A stretch of DNA of 64,000 nt from Paracidovorax konjaci (GCF_900112675.1 NZ_FOMQ01000003.1:248001-312000); one strand, 5' to 3'; shown: positions 7,431-17,291, numbered from the stretch's first letter. Translations and numbers: made by a program. Notes: generated by a model from the sequence alone, not told the origin.

Positions 7431-10097
7431 TCATTTCTTCAGCAGCGCCTTGAGGGCCTGCTGGAAACGCCGCGCGCTGACTGCATCGCTTGGGCTCGCA
7501 AGAACACGCGCGGCGTCCTGGGTCCAGGTCTGGGCTGGCTGTGGATCATTGCGGCGGGTCAGCAACTGCAGTTGCAACGCCCGACGGGCAGGCAACTGAT
7601 CCGCCGGGGTCGGCACTTCCGCAGCCATCTCCAGGCGCAAAAGAGCTTCAGACGCATCTCCTGCGGGAGATGAAGACACGGCCTGCGCCCATGTGCTCCG
7701 CACGCTGGAAGAGACCTGCCCACCCAGTTCCTGAGCGGGTGGCAATTGGGCGGCATCGCGTGTCTCCCAAGCTGCAAGCAGGTGGGTCAGCGCCTCTCCG
7801 TGCGCCTGGGCGGCCAGTTTGCGCAGCGCTGCCTGGGCATGGTCCAAAGCATCGCGCTGAGCGCGGAAGGCCGCGTCGCCAAGCCGTGGACCACGCTGCT
7901 CCACAGGCCGCTCTCCAAATCGACCGGCCCGGTCTGTGCCATCGCGGCTTCCACGGGCATCCCTGCGATCGCGCTCGCCAGGTCGGCCACCGCGGGTGGA
8001 CGCCGGTGCAGGTACATCGCGCCGCGCACCGGGCCTGTCGTCGCCACGCACAGCGACCACGGGGCGTGCTTGCGGCTTTGGAGCAGAAGCAACGGCTTCT
8101 GCAGCGTCAGCAGGAGCTGCGGCTTGCGCGTCATCATCGGCTGTCTTTTCAGGCAAGGCTTCTTGCGAAACCGGCGTGCTCTGGTCGGGAGCGCGTTTTT
8201 CAGCAGCGCGCTGTCCACGCACGGCTGCTTCCAGCGCAGCCAGAGCTGCCCGGATCTGCTGGGCATCGCCAGAAGCGTTCGCCTGCTCGACCGCCTTCGA
8301 CGCGTCGAGGACGGCCCTGTCATGGGCGCTCATTTCCCCCGCAGCTTTCTCGCGGTCGGCCGTCTTGCGATTGAATGCTTCATCGATCGGCTTACGGAAA
8401 GCATCCCAGAGCTTCTGTTCGTGCTTGCGATCCAAAGGCACCGATTGGGCTTCCGCCTGCCAGCGCTGCTGAAGGTGCTTCACCGCATCGATGCGCAGCG
8501 TCGGGGCACTTCCCAGCACAGTGGCCTCCTCGATCATCGCGTGGCGGCGGGACAGGCTTTCCTTCTGCGCAGCCTCGAAAGGCGCCGACGCCGCGGAAAA
8601 AGCCTGCTTCCACTGCGGCTGCAGTTCTGCAAAAACTTTCTCGTTGACATGGCCACCTTCGCGCCACCGATCGGAGAACTGGTGAAGCGCACGATTTATC
8701 TGCTTCCAATCGGGCTTGCCGCCAGTGGACTGCGCGGCAGTCCAGGCCTGCAGTTCCTCGATGAGCGCCAGACGCTGCGCCTTGTGCTCGGCCGCGTCGG
8801 CACGCACTTTCTCAAGCCAGGCTTCCACCACCTTGTGGGCCGCGTTGCAGGCCTCATCAAACTTTTTCCACAGGGCGTGGTTCGCCTGCCCACCTTGGTC
8901 GGTCTGCTTCCATTGCTCACGCAACTGGCGCAGGCTTTCCTGGATCTTGCGGCCACCGAGGGCCTGCCCCTCGGGGCGCTGAAGAAGCCCCTCGGCGCGG
9001 GCTACCAGGTCCTCACGCACTTGGTCGGCGCTCCAGCGCTGCCAGCCCTGCAATTCGCCAGCGGCCACCAACGCGGTGTGCACTTCGTGTTCCAGGGATG
9101 CGTCGATATGCCGGCCATGCGGCTTCAGCACGGCGCGCAGCGCCGCTGCCGCTCCAGCGGACGCCTTGCCATGCCCCTGCGCTGTTTCTTCCTGCAGCTT
9201 GACCAAGGCAGCGCGCACCGCCTGCTCGGCCTTTTCGCGAGCGACAGGGTCGGGCTTGGCAGTCCTTGCCGGCTTGGGCGCGGCCGCTTCAGAGGCTGCA
9301 CTTTCAGAGACGGGTGCCTCGCCCCGGGCCATACGGAGCTCCTCAGCCCACACGGGAACCGGTGGCAACGGAGCCGCAGGGTTCTCCGCTGCGGCCGCGG
9401 CCTGCGCGATGGCGGGCTGGAATGCGTTCCACACCACAAGCAACTGGGTCCGGGAGGCGTCGAGTTGCGGCGGGAAGCGGGCTTCGACGCTGGGCCATGC
9501 AGCATCGCCCGACAATTCGTCGGCCTGCTGTTGCCAGCGATCCACGTCGACACGCAATGCGTCCAGTGCTGCCTGGGCATCGCGCCAGGGCTTCGTGGAA
9601 AGCACTTCAATGCGCTGTGCCAGCAGCACGGCGGCCTCGCGTTGGACCTGTACGCGGTGCTGCAGGTCTTCGATGATCTTCATGCGCTCCGCCAGCCGGG
9701 TCTTGAGCGATGCAAGCGGCTCGCGCGACAGCGGGGCACCGGCCTTTGCGGCATCGCGCTGCCATGCAAGCGCGTCCGCAATGTGGAGCCGTGAGCCTTC
9801 CAGCAGCGCGGTGGCTTTCTCGGCCCATTCCGCCGCGATGGCTTCCTGGCCCTTGGCACGGCGGATCTCGTCGAGGCGCTCGCGCACAGCACGGGCCGCG
9901 CCCTTGTCGCGGCCGCTCAGTTCCTTGAACACTTCCTGCAGTTGTTCGGGGCTGGGCTGGGAGGCCAGCCAGTCGCGGATGCGCGAGGCGCGTTCGCCCG
10001 AGGTGGCAGCGGAGAAAGCCCCGCCCGTCAACGCGTCCAGCGGATGCGGCTCGGAGGCTTTGGCCGGGGCCGGGTTCACTTCAGGGACGTCAGACAT
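7431..10097 (-). CDS. DUF349 domain-containing protein
   Basis: An 888-residue cytoplasmic protein built of charged, predicted alpha-helical units with regularly placed Trp residues (LREQWKQTDQGG, DWKQINRALHQFSDRWREGG, LQQRWQAEAQ), the signature of repeated DUF349 modules. Long Ala/Gln/Glu-rich helices and a low-complexity Arg/Gly/Asp-rich linker (around residues 690-740, GDDRPGARRDVPAPASTRGG) precede a helical C-terminus. No signal peptide or membrane segment. The frame also opens at ATG 10124 (MFPFSSRNK), but neither start has a clear Shine-Dalgarno; ATG 10097 (MSDVPEVNP) looks like the more natural N-terminus. The molecular function of the family is not established. Confidence 0.85.
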   Translation of the reverse strand: MSDVPEVNPAPAKASEPHPLDALTGGAFSAATSGERASRIRDWLASQPSPEQLQEVFKELSGRDKGAARAVRERLDEIRRAKGQEAIAAEWAEKATALLEGSRLHIADALAWQRDAAKAGAPLSREPLASLKTRLAERMKIIEDLQHRVQVQREAAVLLAQRIEVLSTKPWRDAQAALDALRVDVDRWQQQADELSGDAAWPSVEARFPPQLDASRTQLLVVWNAFQPAIAQAAAAAENPAAPLPPVPVWAEELRMARGEAPVSESAASEAAAPKPARTAKPDPVAREKAEQAVRAALVKLQEETAQGHGKASAGAAAALRAVLKPHGRHIDASLEHEVHTALVAAGELQGWQRWSADQVREDLVARAEGLLQRPEGQALGGRKIQESLRQLREQWKQTDQGGQANHALWKKFDEACNAAHKVVEAWLEKVRADAAEHKAQRLALIEELQAWTAAQSTGGKPDWKQINRALHQFSDRWREGGHVNEKVFAELQPQWKQAFSAASAPFEAAQKESLSRRHAMIEEATVLGSAPTLRIDAVKHLQQRWQAEAQSVPLDRKHEQKLWDAFRKPIDEAFNRKTADREKAAGEMSAHDRAVLDASKAVEQANASGDAQQIRAALAALEAAVRGQRAAEKRAPDQSTPVSQEALPEKTADDDAQAAAPADAAEAVASAPKPQARPVVAVRGDDRPGARRDVPAPASTRGGRPGERDRRDARGSRDGTDRAGRFGERPVEQRGPRLGDAAFRAQRDALDHAQAALRKLAAQAHGEALTHLLAAWETRDAAQLPPAQELGGQVSSSVRSTWAQAVSSSPAGDASEALLRLEMAAEVPTPADQLPARRALQLQLLTRRNDPQPAQTWTQDAARVLASPSDAVSARRFQQALKALLKK

Positions 10098-10366
10098 TTT
10101 GTTGCGAGAAGAAAAAGGAAACATGGTTCTGATCAGGAAGGGCCTGGTGCCGGCGGCACCTATGCCCAGGCACCGGCCCCGGGGACGGGCGGAACGCCAA
10201 AGGCGCTATTTTGGCCCGGTTTTGTTTGCCGATCCCCGTGAGCCGGCACGGGCCGCAGGGAAAAGCCGGCCACCGTGATGCATATAGGGGTGTTGAGGCA
10301 GGCTGCAACCGCCTTCCTCCAACGAGGCCTGCCTGCAGATGCAGGCGAGCCCCGGGAAAGCGGGGT

Positions 10367-13300
10367 TCAGCGGGTGGAGAGTGTAAGTTCCGCCTGGGGA
10401 GCCGTTTCGCCCCGGGCCGTGTCCACACGCGGGGCGCCGACGAATAGACGCTCCATGGGCAACCCCAACCCTGCGAGATGGTCGCGCACCGCCACGGCAC
10501 GCGCCTGCGCAAGATCACGCGCGGCTGCAGCCGGTACTTTCATCTGCGACAGCAGCAGCGCCTCCATTTCCGGGACAGGCAGATCACGGGGCAGGCCCAG
10601 AAGATTGCGGGGCTTGGCAATGTCCGATCGGCGGTAGAGCTCCTTGAGCGCTTCCGGATAGGGCAGCGGGTCGCTGGCGGCAGAGCGCGCGGAGGGCAGC
10701 GCGCCAGACGGGGCCGCCGACGAGGCTTGGCGCCGCTGCTGCAGCAAGGCCACCTGCGCCGCCAGGCGTTCACGCTTCCAGCCGTCTTCCTCCCCCTCGG
10801 CGTACGCATGGCCGGTCACTGTCAACTGCAGGGTCGGGCGATCCCGCAGTGTCCGGGCCACCTTGCCCAGCCCCTCGCGCGCTGCGCTGTCCAGCAATGC
10901 ACTGCCAGGAGCAAATGCGACGGTGCCCTGCTCCGCCGAGCTTCCCCCGAAGGCATTCGCCAGCAAGGAAAACGGTGACGCGACCGCCTTCAGCACCATG
11001 CTTCCGATGGCCCGCAGGATGACGGGGCCCAGGCTAAATTGCGGATCGTTGAGCGAACCGCTGATCGGAAGATCGAGATCGATCACGCCGTTGCTGTCTG
11101 CCAGCAGGGCCACTGCGAGCCGCACCGGGAGGCTGGCAGGGGCTCCCTGCACCGGTTCTCCGAAGGCGAGTTGATTCAGCACGAGCCGATTGGTGGCGGT
11201 CAGTTGCCCACCCGGCAAGACTTTGTAGCCCACATCCATGCTCAGCTTGCCGCGCTCGATGCCGTGCCCTGCATATTTGACGGCATAGGGCGAAAGCGGG
11301 GGCAACTCCAGGTCGCGCACACGGCCCTGCACATCCAAAGCGAGTGGCTTGGCGAGCGGGTTGAGCCGCCCGGAAATGTCGAGCGACGCGGTGCCCTGGA
11401 CGCGGCCCTTCAATTCGAGCTCTGCCATTTCCGGAGCTGTGCCGCCAGGAATAGGTTCTGAAGAAAACGCGCTGAGCCTGCCGGCCAGTTCGCTGAGATC
11501 CGCAGAATAGTTCGGCTCGATGAAATAGTCGGTGAAACGCACAGCCCCGGCGGACACCGCCACCGGCCCGAAACGGACCACGGCTGCAGGCCGCGGCGGC
11601 TCAGCCGAGGGCGTCGCCGCCGCGGAAGGCTCGCCGCGGTCCCGGATCAGATCCTGCAGATTCAGCCGTCCGCTCTTCTGGAGCACGATGCGCGCAAAGA
11701 AGTCGCGCAGCGCGGTTTCGCGCACGTCCACGCTGACAGGCCGGCCAGGCGCCATGTCCACCTGAACGCCCTGAAAGGCAAGATTGCGCCACCGCAGCAG
11801 CTCTTCCCCACGCTCAACCACTGCGGACGATTCCGCCCCGAGTGCCGGCACGGAGGCAGCGCGCACCCGCACTTCGTCGAGCGCCGCGTTGCCACGCACC
11901 GATGCCGTGGCGCCGGCCGCAGCATCGGCATATTGCACGTCGCCCTCGAAGCCAGCCTCTGCCCGCACGACATGGACATTGAGCCAAGGGGCCACATAAG
12001 GCTCGAGGGCATGCAGAGGAAGGCGCTGCGCAGTCAGCCTGCCCTGAACGCTGAACGGAGCCATCGACAGCGTGCCGTCATAAGCCAGGCGTCCTGGCTC
12101 CCGCCGCCCGGCCCCCACCTGCGCGGACACCGTCAATGGCATGGGGAATGGCTGCTTGCCCGATGGCACTGGCGGGAAAGCCAGTTGCCGGGCATGCACC
12201 GCAATGGCAGACATCTGCAATTCCACGGGCACTGCGGGAACCGCATCCCGGAACGCGAGCGCGCCGTCGTTCACGGACACGTCCGCCAGTCGGACCGTCC
12301 ATGGCGCGCCGGATTCCCGCCCACCGGCGCCGGTCGGAGGATCGGCCGATCCGAAAGACGAGGCCACCCACCGATCGAACATCCATCGCCCGTCGGCGCT
12401 GCGCTCGGCGCGCAACCGAGGCGCCTGGGCAGCGAGCCGGGCGACGGACACCGAACGTGCCGTCAGATCGATCCAGGCATCCTCGATCTGCAGCCGCTGC
12501 GCCTGCGCCCATGCGGAGGCCGGCATGGCCTCGGGATTTGTGCCGCCTGCCGCCTTCGGAGCTGCGCACCGCTCCGGCGAGGGGCACGCCACCGCCACCC
12601 CATCGGCCGACAGATGGGCGACCTTCGCGACCGTGGCCCCGGTGCGCTGGTTCCATGCAAAGCCTGCGTCGGCGTCGAGCACCGCATCGACCTGCGGCGC
12701 CAAGGCTGCCGCAGCGTAGGCCCCGAAAGCCGAGAGCGGCACGCCGCGAACCGACGCAGCCACCTGCCCCCGATCGGGCCAGGCCGTTCCTGCCGCCCGC
12801 AGCGTCGGCCCCCGCCCCACCGCCGAGGGCACGGCGTCTTGCCGCGCCATGCGCGCCTGCAACGCGAAGGGCACACCGCCAGCCCAGGGCCACGCGACCG
12901 ATGAAGCCTGCGCCAGGACATCGTTCCACTCCAGCGCCACGGGGTGCATGGCCGCTTCGTCGCGCCATGCGATGCGGCCTTTCTGCACTGTCACCCGGTC
13001 GATCATCACCTGCCACGGCTGCGTCGAGGCCGGAGGCTCGGCGGGCTGAGTTGCCGCCCCGTCACGCGAGGCTCCGGGCCACACCAGCCGGCCTTGCGCG
13101 TCGCGCCGCACTTCGAGGCGCGGAGCCGCCCACTCCACAGAGGAAAGATGCACCACACGCTGCAGGGGCCGCACCGAAGCAGCACGCACTTCGAGCGCGT
13201 CGAACGCCACGGGGGCCGCGCCGGGCGGACCTTCCATCTGCACGTCCGCCAGACGCGCATTGCCGGTGACCGTCAAGCTGGGCTTGTCTTCCGCCTGCAT

Positions 13301-14149
13301 GAAGTCGAATTCCAGCGCGGCATCCAGTCGGCCGGTGCGCAGGCGCAGCGGCACCCCGGAAGGCCAGTACGCGTGCAGCGGCGACAGGTCCAGGCCCTGG
13401 ATGCGCAGCTGCGCCCGGGTATGCCGGTCGGCGGCGAACGGCGTGGCCTGCGCGCCGGAATCGAAGGCGCTCCCGTTGAGCGTGAACGCCAGCCTGGGCG
13501 TGACCGTGACCTCCCGGTCGGCAGGCAGATTGCTGAGGAAAGGGATGCCCAGCTCCAGCGCGTCCAAGGTGTGCGACTGCCCCGTCGCACGGTCGGAAAA
13601 GTCCACAGCGCCATTGCGCAGCACCAGGTTGTAGAGAGCAAAACGCGCCCCGCTGCTGCCTGCGTCTTTGTCCTGCGGCACGGACCGTCCTGCCCAACGC
13701 TGCAGCAGGTCGTCGATGTCATACCGACCGCCTTCCTCGCGGGTGATCCGCAGCCGCGGAGCATCCACCTCGACCGCATCGAGCACCGGCCCCAGTCTTA
13801 CCAGGGACTGCAGTTCCATATCTATATAGATACGGCGAATCTCCAGCAATGGCGGCGCTTCTGGAAGCGCCGCCGCCACGGAGAGATCGTTCACCGCCAA
13901 CTCCAGCGTCCAGGGCTTGAACTCCACACGGCCCACCTGCACACTGCGGCCCCACTGCGACAGCGACCAGTGTTCGATCCCCATGCGCACCAGCGTTGGC
14001 ACGGTCAACCAGGCCACCGCCCATGCCAGCAGAACCAGGGCCACGCCGCGGGCCAGCCACCGCAACCAGGGGTTGCCGAAACGGGCACGGCCCTGTCGCG
14101 GCAGCGCTGCCGCCACCCACTTTTTGATCTGCGAAGAGATATTGCGCAT
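10367..14149 (-). CDS. DUF748 / AsmA-like envelope protein
   Basis: A 1260-residue protein with one N-terminal membrane anchor (about residues 28-50, LARGVALVLLAWAVAWLTVP) followed by a very long periplasmic region rich in short beta-strand patterns. The pattern matches DUF748 proteins, relatives of AsmA/TamB-type lipid-transport proteins of the Gram-negative envelope. The C-terminal third contains an OmpA-like segment (FAPGSALLDSAAREGLGKVA...LTVTGHAY) that could touch peptidoglycan. The open frame continues to 14365, but that extension is antisense to a strong hairpin and has a poor N-terminus; ATG 14149 (MRNISSQIKKW) precedes the anchor correctly. It is probably an envelope-maintenance protein; no substrate can be assigned. 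Confidence 0.82.
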   Translation of the reverse strand: MRNISSQIKKWVAAALPRQGRARFGNPWLRWLARGVALVLLAWAVAWLTVPTLVRMGIEHWSLSQWGRSVQVGRVEFKPWTLELAVNDLSVAAALPEAPPLLEIRRIYIDMELQSLVRLGPVLDAVEVDAPRLRITREEGGRYDIDDLLQRWAGRSVPQDKDAGSSGARFALYNLVLRNGAVDFSDRATGQSHTLDALELGIPFLSNLPADREVTVTPRLAFTLNGSAFDSGAQATPFAADRHTRAQLRIQGLDLSPLHAYWPSGVPLRLRTGRLDAALEFDFMQAEDKPSLTVTGNARLADVQMEGPPGAAPVAFDALEVRAASVRPLQRVVHLSSVEWAAPRLEVRRDAQGRLVWPGASRDGAATQPAEPPASTQPWQVMIDRVTVQKGRIAWRDEAAMHPVALEWNDVLAQASSVAWPWAGGVPFALQARMARQDAVPSAVGRGPTLRAAGTAWPDRGQVAASVRGVPLSAFGAYAAAALAPQVDAVLDADAGFAWNQRTGATVAKVAHLSADGVAVACPSPERCAAPKAAGGTNPEAMPASAWAQAQRLQIEDAWIDLTARSVSVARLAAQAPRLRAERSADGRWMFDRWVASSFGSADPPTGAGGRESGAPWTVRLADVSVNDGALAFRDAVPAVPVELQMSAIAVHARQLAFPPVPSGKQPFPMPLTVSAQVGAGRREPGRLAYDGTLSMAPFSVQGRLTAQRLPLHALEPYVAPWLNVHVVRAEAGFEGDVQYADAAAGATASVRGNAALDEVRVRAASVPALGAESSAVVERGEELLRWRNLAFQGVQVDMAPGRPVSVDVRETALRDFFARIVLQKSGRLNLQDLIRDRGEPSAAATPSAEPPRPAAVVRFGPVAVSAGAVRFTDYFIEPNYSADLSELAGRLSAFSSEPIPGGTAPEMAELELKGRVQGTASLDISGRLNPLAKPLALDVQGRVRDLELPPLSPYAVKYAGHGIERGKLSMDVGYKVLPGGQLTATNRLVLNQLAFGEPVQGAPASLPVRLAVALLADSNGVIDLDLPISGSLNDPQFSLGPVILRAIGSMVLKAVASPFSLLANAFGGSSAEQGTVAFAPGSALLDSAAREGLGKVARTLRDRPTLQLTVTGHAYAEGEEDGWKRERLAAQVALLQQRRQASSAAPSGALPSARSAASDPLPYPEALKELYRRSDIAKPRNLLGLPRDLPVPEMEALLLSQMKVPAAAARDLAQARAVAVRDHLAGLGLPMERLFVGAPRVDTARGETAPQAELTLSTR

Positions 14150-14195
14150 GCCTGGATTCCAGCAGAAGCGCCAGCGGGCAAAAGGTAACAAAGCG

Positions 14196-14239
14196 CAAAA
14201 AGAAAGCCCGGTAGGACCTCGCGGCCGGCTACCGGGCTT
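14196..14239 (-). terminator. Strong minus-strand terminator upstream of the DUF748 gene
   Basis: An 11-bp perfect stem (AAGCCCGGTAG/CTACCGGGCTT) is followed on the minus strand by TTTCTTTTTG. It sits about 50 bp before the DUF748 start, so it would end a transcript coming from 14240-14600, where no convincing gene is seen, or act as an attenuator in the DUF748 leader. Confidence 0.7.
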
Positions 14240-14619
14240 GACGGCTGACACAACGGTCCTTTGCCATCGATTTGCACCATGGAGGGTGAAGGTCCATGGA
14301 GCAGGAGGCAAGGTATTGCCTCCAGGGGTTTGCCTTGGAAGTTTCCGCCTGCCCTGCCACGGCACTGCATGCCATCGGCTGGTGGTTTCGCTTCTTCCGG
14401 CGATGCCTGATCACTGTCAGACGCCTCCAATTTAACGAATCCCGCGCCGCCGTCCAAACGAGATTCGCAATCATCCCGGCGGAGCCGATTGGCATCCTTG
14501 AGATCCCCCGTCATTACCTTGTCACGTGGTGTCCAGGCACCCTGCAAAAACAGAGCTAAAACTGTGTTTGCATCCACCCATATGAGAATAAATTGATCTA
14601 AAGGATTGATTTCTTAGTA
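14240..14619. other. Gene-free stretch, possible minus-strand small RNA or leader
   Basis: No supported protein gene on either strand. On the minus strand two further hairpins are visible upstream of the terminator, one with GGAGGCAA/TTGCCTCC (loop TACC) near 14307-14326 and one with CCATGGA/TCCATGG near 14278-14300. A minus-strand frame beginning at GTG 14577 runs through but has no match I recognise and continues into DUF748 territory. The stretch is less GC-rich than its surroundings. Confidence 0.4.
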
Positions 14620-14649
14620 TTGACCTTGCATTTAGAACCTTCCTAGAAT
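14620..14649 (+). promoter_or_regulatory. Sigma-70-type promoter of the lytic transglycosylase gene
   Basis: TTGACC (14620-14625), an 18-bp spacer and TAGAAT (14644-14649) lie in an AT-rich patch. Transcription would start near 14656, leaving a leader of about 190 nt before ATG 14845. Confidence 0.6.
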
Positions 14650-14655
14650 CCGCGA

Positions 14656-14844
14656 GCTTTGAAAACCGAGGCTTTCAACCCACTCTCCATCGCTGCCGAA
14701 CCCGGCGAAGTCGGTTCCCCACTCTCTGCTTCGCGCAGGCGTTGGGGCAAGGAACCGGATGGCGTACCAATCCAGGCGAGATGCCTGGCACGGAGTCCCC
14801 CCTGGTGGACCCCGCAACAGGCCTCGACTCAGAAAGGAAGAGCT
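14656..14844 (+). promoter_or_regulatory. Long structured 5' leader of the transglycosylase gene
   Basis: The leader contains ACTCTCC, GCCGAACCCGGCG and several paired blocks, for example CCAGGC/GCCTGG near 14773-14789. Long leaders before cell-wall hydrolases are often riboswitches of the ydaO (c-di-AMP) class in other bacteria, and a few motifs here are reminiscent of that class, but the match is loose and most Betaproteobacteria are not known for c-di-AMP signalling. I can support only that it is a long leader with paired segments. Confidence 0.25.
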
Positions 14845-15723
14845 ATGACAGCGTCAGGAACAGTGATCGACGGAGCGCGAACGTTTGCGTCCGACGTGAT
14901 CGACGGTTTCCTTGAAATCACCCACAGCGGTTTTGCGCTGGTGGGACTTACGGTCGCGTTTGGCGTCATCACCCTCACCGCCCGGCCGGACCTGCGCCAG
15001 GCCGGCGAAGAAAAACTCATGGGCTGGCTGCAGGCCCGGCAAGTGGCCATGACGGGCATTCCCATGGAGCCCGACGCCAGTGAACGCGCCACGGCCGTGA
15101 ACCCGACCGAGCTGCCCAAGGAACAGGCTGCCGTGGCCTTCTGGCTCAGCAAGAAATACCGTGTCGCCCCCGAGCCTCTGGCCGCGCTGGTCACCGAAGC
15201 CTACGAAATCGGCGGCCGCACCAAGCTCGATCCCACGCTGATCCTGGCCATCATGGCCGTCGAGTCGAGCTTCAATCCTTTCGCGCAGAGCGCCGTCGGC
15301 GCCCAGGGCCTCATGCAGGTGATGACCCGCGTGCACACCGACAAGTACGAGAACTTCGGCGGCCACCGCGCTGCGTTCGATCCGGTGAGCAACCTGCGCG
15401 TGGGCGTGAAGGTGCTGCAGGAATGCATCGCGCGCGCAGGCTCGCTCGAAGGTGGCCTGCGCTACTACGTGGGCGCAGCCAACCTGCCGGACGATGGCGG
15501 CTATGCCATCAAGGTGATGGCCGAGCACATGCGCCTGCGCCAGGTGGCCAACGGCCGCTCGGTGCCCATCCTCACGCCGCCCGCGCCAGCGGCCCCTTCG
15601 GCGCCGCCCATGCTCTCCACGCAGGCGCCCCTGCAGACGCTGCCCGCCAAGGCCGCGGGCACGGCAGACGCCACGCCCTCCACGGCCGAGGACAAGGTCG
15701 CCCTGCTGTCGCCGGAACTCTGA
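14845..15723 (+). CDS. Membrane-anchored lytic transglycosylase (SLT domain)
   Basis: Cleaves the glycan strands of peptidoglycan, forming 1,6-anhydromuramyl ends. The protein has 292 residues: a membrane segment at about 26-46 (GFALVGLTVAFGVITLTA), then an SLT domain with catalytic E140 in AIMAVESSFNPFAQS, followed by GAQGLMQVM and the GLRYYVGAAN end motif, and a Pro/Ala-rich tail. ATG 14845 follows AAAGGAAG at good distance; an in-frame ATG at 14659 would lie at the predicted transcription start and is rejected. It is transcribed from the promoter at 14620 behind a long leader. Confidence 0.9.
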   Translation: MTASGTVIDGARTFASDVIDGFLEITHSGFALVGLTVAFGVITLTARPDLRQAGEEKLMGWLQARQVAMTGIPMEPDASERATAVNPTELPKEQAAVAFWLSKKYRVAPEPLAALVTEAYEIGGRTKLDPTLILAIMAVESSFNPFAQSAVGAQGLMQVMTRVHTDKYENFGGHRAAFDPVSNLRVGVKVLQECIARAGSLEGGLRYYVGAANLPDDGGYAIKVMAEHMRLRQVANGRSVPILTPPAPAAPSAPPMLSTQAPLQTLPAKAAGTADATPSTAEDKVALLSPEL

Positions 15724-16018
15724 CCGCCTGCCTCCCTCGCCGCAACGCCGGCCGCTGGCCCAAGTGCCCTGGAGGGCTGTTGCACGACCGGCGCCTTCAC
15801 CGGCCCTTGCGTCCGCTACACTCGCGGGGTACGCGACTGGCGATAGGCGCGGCGCTCCCGCAAGGGCAGATGCCGCCGCTGACGTGGAATCCGGCAGGAA
15901 CCTCATCCTGTGAACCACTGGGAAGCGTACCGCACGGGCTGCAAGGCCCGCTGTGTTCCGCCGTTCGCCTGGGCAGCCCTTGTTTTCCAAGGGACACCAT
16001 TCATAGGACTGCCACGCC
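15724..16018 (+). other. Intergenic region and leader of glyA
   Basis: No gene is seen in these 295 bp. A TACACT box at 15816-15821 in the context CCGCTACACTCG may be the -10 of a glyA promoter, which would give a leader of about 190 nt with several GC hairpins. I compared it by eye with glycine, SAH and 6S motifs and found no convincing match. Confidence 0.35.
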
Positions 16019-17263
16019 ATGTACCAACGCAACAACCTCGTCGAGCAAACCGATCCCGAAGTGTGGGCCGCCATCCAGGCCGAGAACGTCCGCCAGGAAC
16101 AGCACATCGAACTGATCGCCAGCGAGAACTACGCCTCCCCCGCCGTGATGGCGGCGCAGGGCTCGCAGCTCACCAACAAGTACGCCGAAGGCTATCCCGG
16201 CAAGCGCTACTACGGCGGTTGCGAACACGTGGACGTGGTCGAGCAGCTCGCCATCGACCGCGTGAAGAAGCTCTTCGGCGCCGATGCCGCCAACGTGCAG
16301 CCCAACTCGGGCTCGCAGGCCAACCAGGCCGTGCTGCTCGCCTTCCTCAAGCCCGGCGACACCATCCTCGGCATGAGCCTCGCCGAAGGCGGCCACCTCA
16401 CGCACGGCATGCCCCTCAACATGAGCGGCAAGTGGTTCAACATCGTCTCCTACGGCCTGAACGACAAGGAAGAGATCGACTACGACGCGCTGGAAGCCAA
16501 GGCCCGCGAGCACCGCCCCAAGCTCATCATCGCGGGGGCTTCGGCCTACAGCCTGCGCATCGATTTCGAGCGCTTCGCGAAGATCGCCAAGGAAATCGGC
16601 GCGATCCTCTGGGTGGACATCGCCCACTATGCCGGCCTGGTGGTCGCGGGCGTCTACCCGAACCCCGTGCCGCATGCCGACGTGGTGACGTCCACCACGC
16701 ACAAGAGCCTGCGCGGCCCGCGCGGCGGCATCATTCTCATGAAGGCCGAGCACGAGAAGGCGATCAATTCCGCCATCTTCCCCGGACTGCAGGGGGGTCC
16801 GCTGGAGCACGTGATCGCCGCCAAGGCCGTGGCCTTCAAGGAAGCGCTGACGCCCGAGTTCAAGACCTACCAGGAACAGGTGGCCAAGAACGCCAAAGTG
16901 TTCGCAGAAACGCTGGCCGAGCGCGGCCTGCGCATCGTGAGCGGCCGCACCGAAAGCCACGTGATGCTGGTGGACCTGCGCGCCAAGGGCATCACCGGCA
17001 AGGAAGCCGAAGCCGCCCTGGGCCAGGCCCACATCACGATCAACAAGAACGCGATCCCGAACGACCCCGAGAAGCCGATGGTGACCAGCGGCATCCGCGT
17101 GGGCACGCCCGCGATCACCACGCGCGGCTTCAAGGAAGAAGAGACGCGCATCACGGCGAACCTCGTGGCCGACGTGCTGGACAACCCGCGCGACGAAGCC
17201 AATCTGGCCGCCGTGCGCGAGAAGGTGCACGCGCTCACGAGCCGCTTCCCGGTCTACCGCTGA
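16019..17263 (+). CDS. glyA: Serine hydroxymethyltransferase
   Basis: PLP enzyme interconverting serine and glycine with tetrahydrofolate, the main source of one-carbon units. The 414 residues match the family length. [10 protein letters not shown] near the N-terminus, the [12 protein letters not shown] segment and the PLP lysine K229 in [14 protein letters not shown] are all present, the last at the same number as in E. coli. ATG 16019 (MYQRNNLV) aligns with the usual start. nrdR follows after 28 bp, the pairing generally seen in Betaproteobacteria, so the two are probably co-transcribed. Confidence 0.97.
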   Translation: MYQRNNLVEQTDPEVWAAIQAENVRQEQHIELIASENYASPAVMAAQGSQLTNKYAEGYPGKRYYGGCEHVDVVEQLAIDRVKKLFGADAANVQPNSGSQANQAVLLAFLKPGDTILGMSLAEGGHLTHGMPLNMSGKWFNIVSYGLNDKEEIDYDALEAKAREHRPKLIIAGASAYSLRIDFERFAKIAKEIGAILWVDIAHYAGLVVAGVYPNPVPHADVVTSTTHKSLRGPRGGIILMKAEHEKAINSAIFPGLQGGPLEHVIAAKAVAFKEALTPEFKTYQEQVAKNAKVFAETLAERGLRIVSGRTESHVMLVDLRAKGITGKEAEAALGQAHITINKNAIPNDPEKPMVTSGIRVGTPAITTRGFKEEETRITANLVADVLDNPRDEANLAAVREKVHALTSRFPVYR

Positions 17264-17291
17264 CCGGCGCGCGCCTCCCTGCCCCGCCCCG

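Noticed and set aside
14150-14365. N-terminal extension of the DUF748 reading frame to 14365
   Set aside because: It crosses a strong terminator hairpin and would bury the membrane anchor behind a Pro/Arg-rich stretch; MRNISSQIKKW at 14149 is the natural start.
14005-14577. Minus-strand 190-aa frame starting GTG 14577
   Set aside because: It passes through the terminator hairpin into the DUF748 gene in another frame; the first part has a fairly natural composition, but no support beyond that.
15830-16010. 6S RNA or glycine riboswitch before glyA
   Set aside because: Eye comparison gave no conserved core or closing stem of either class.
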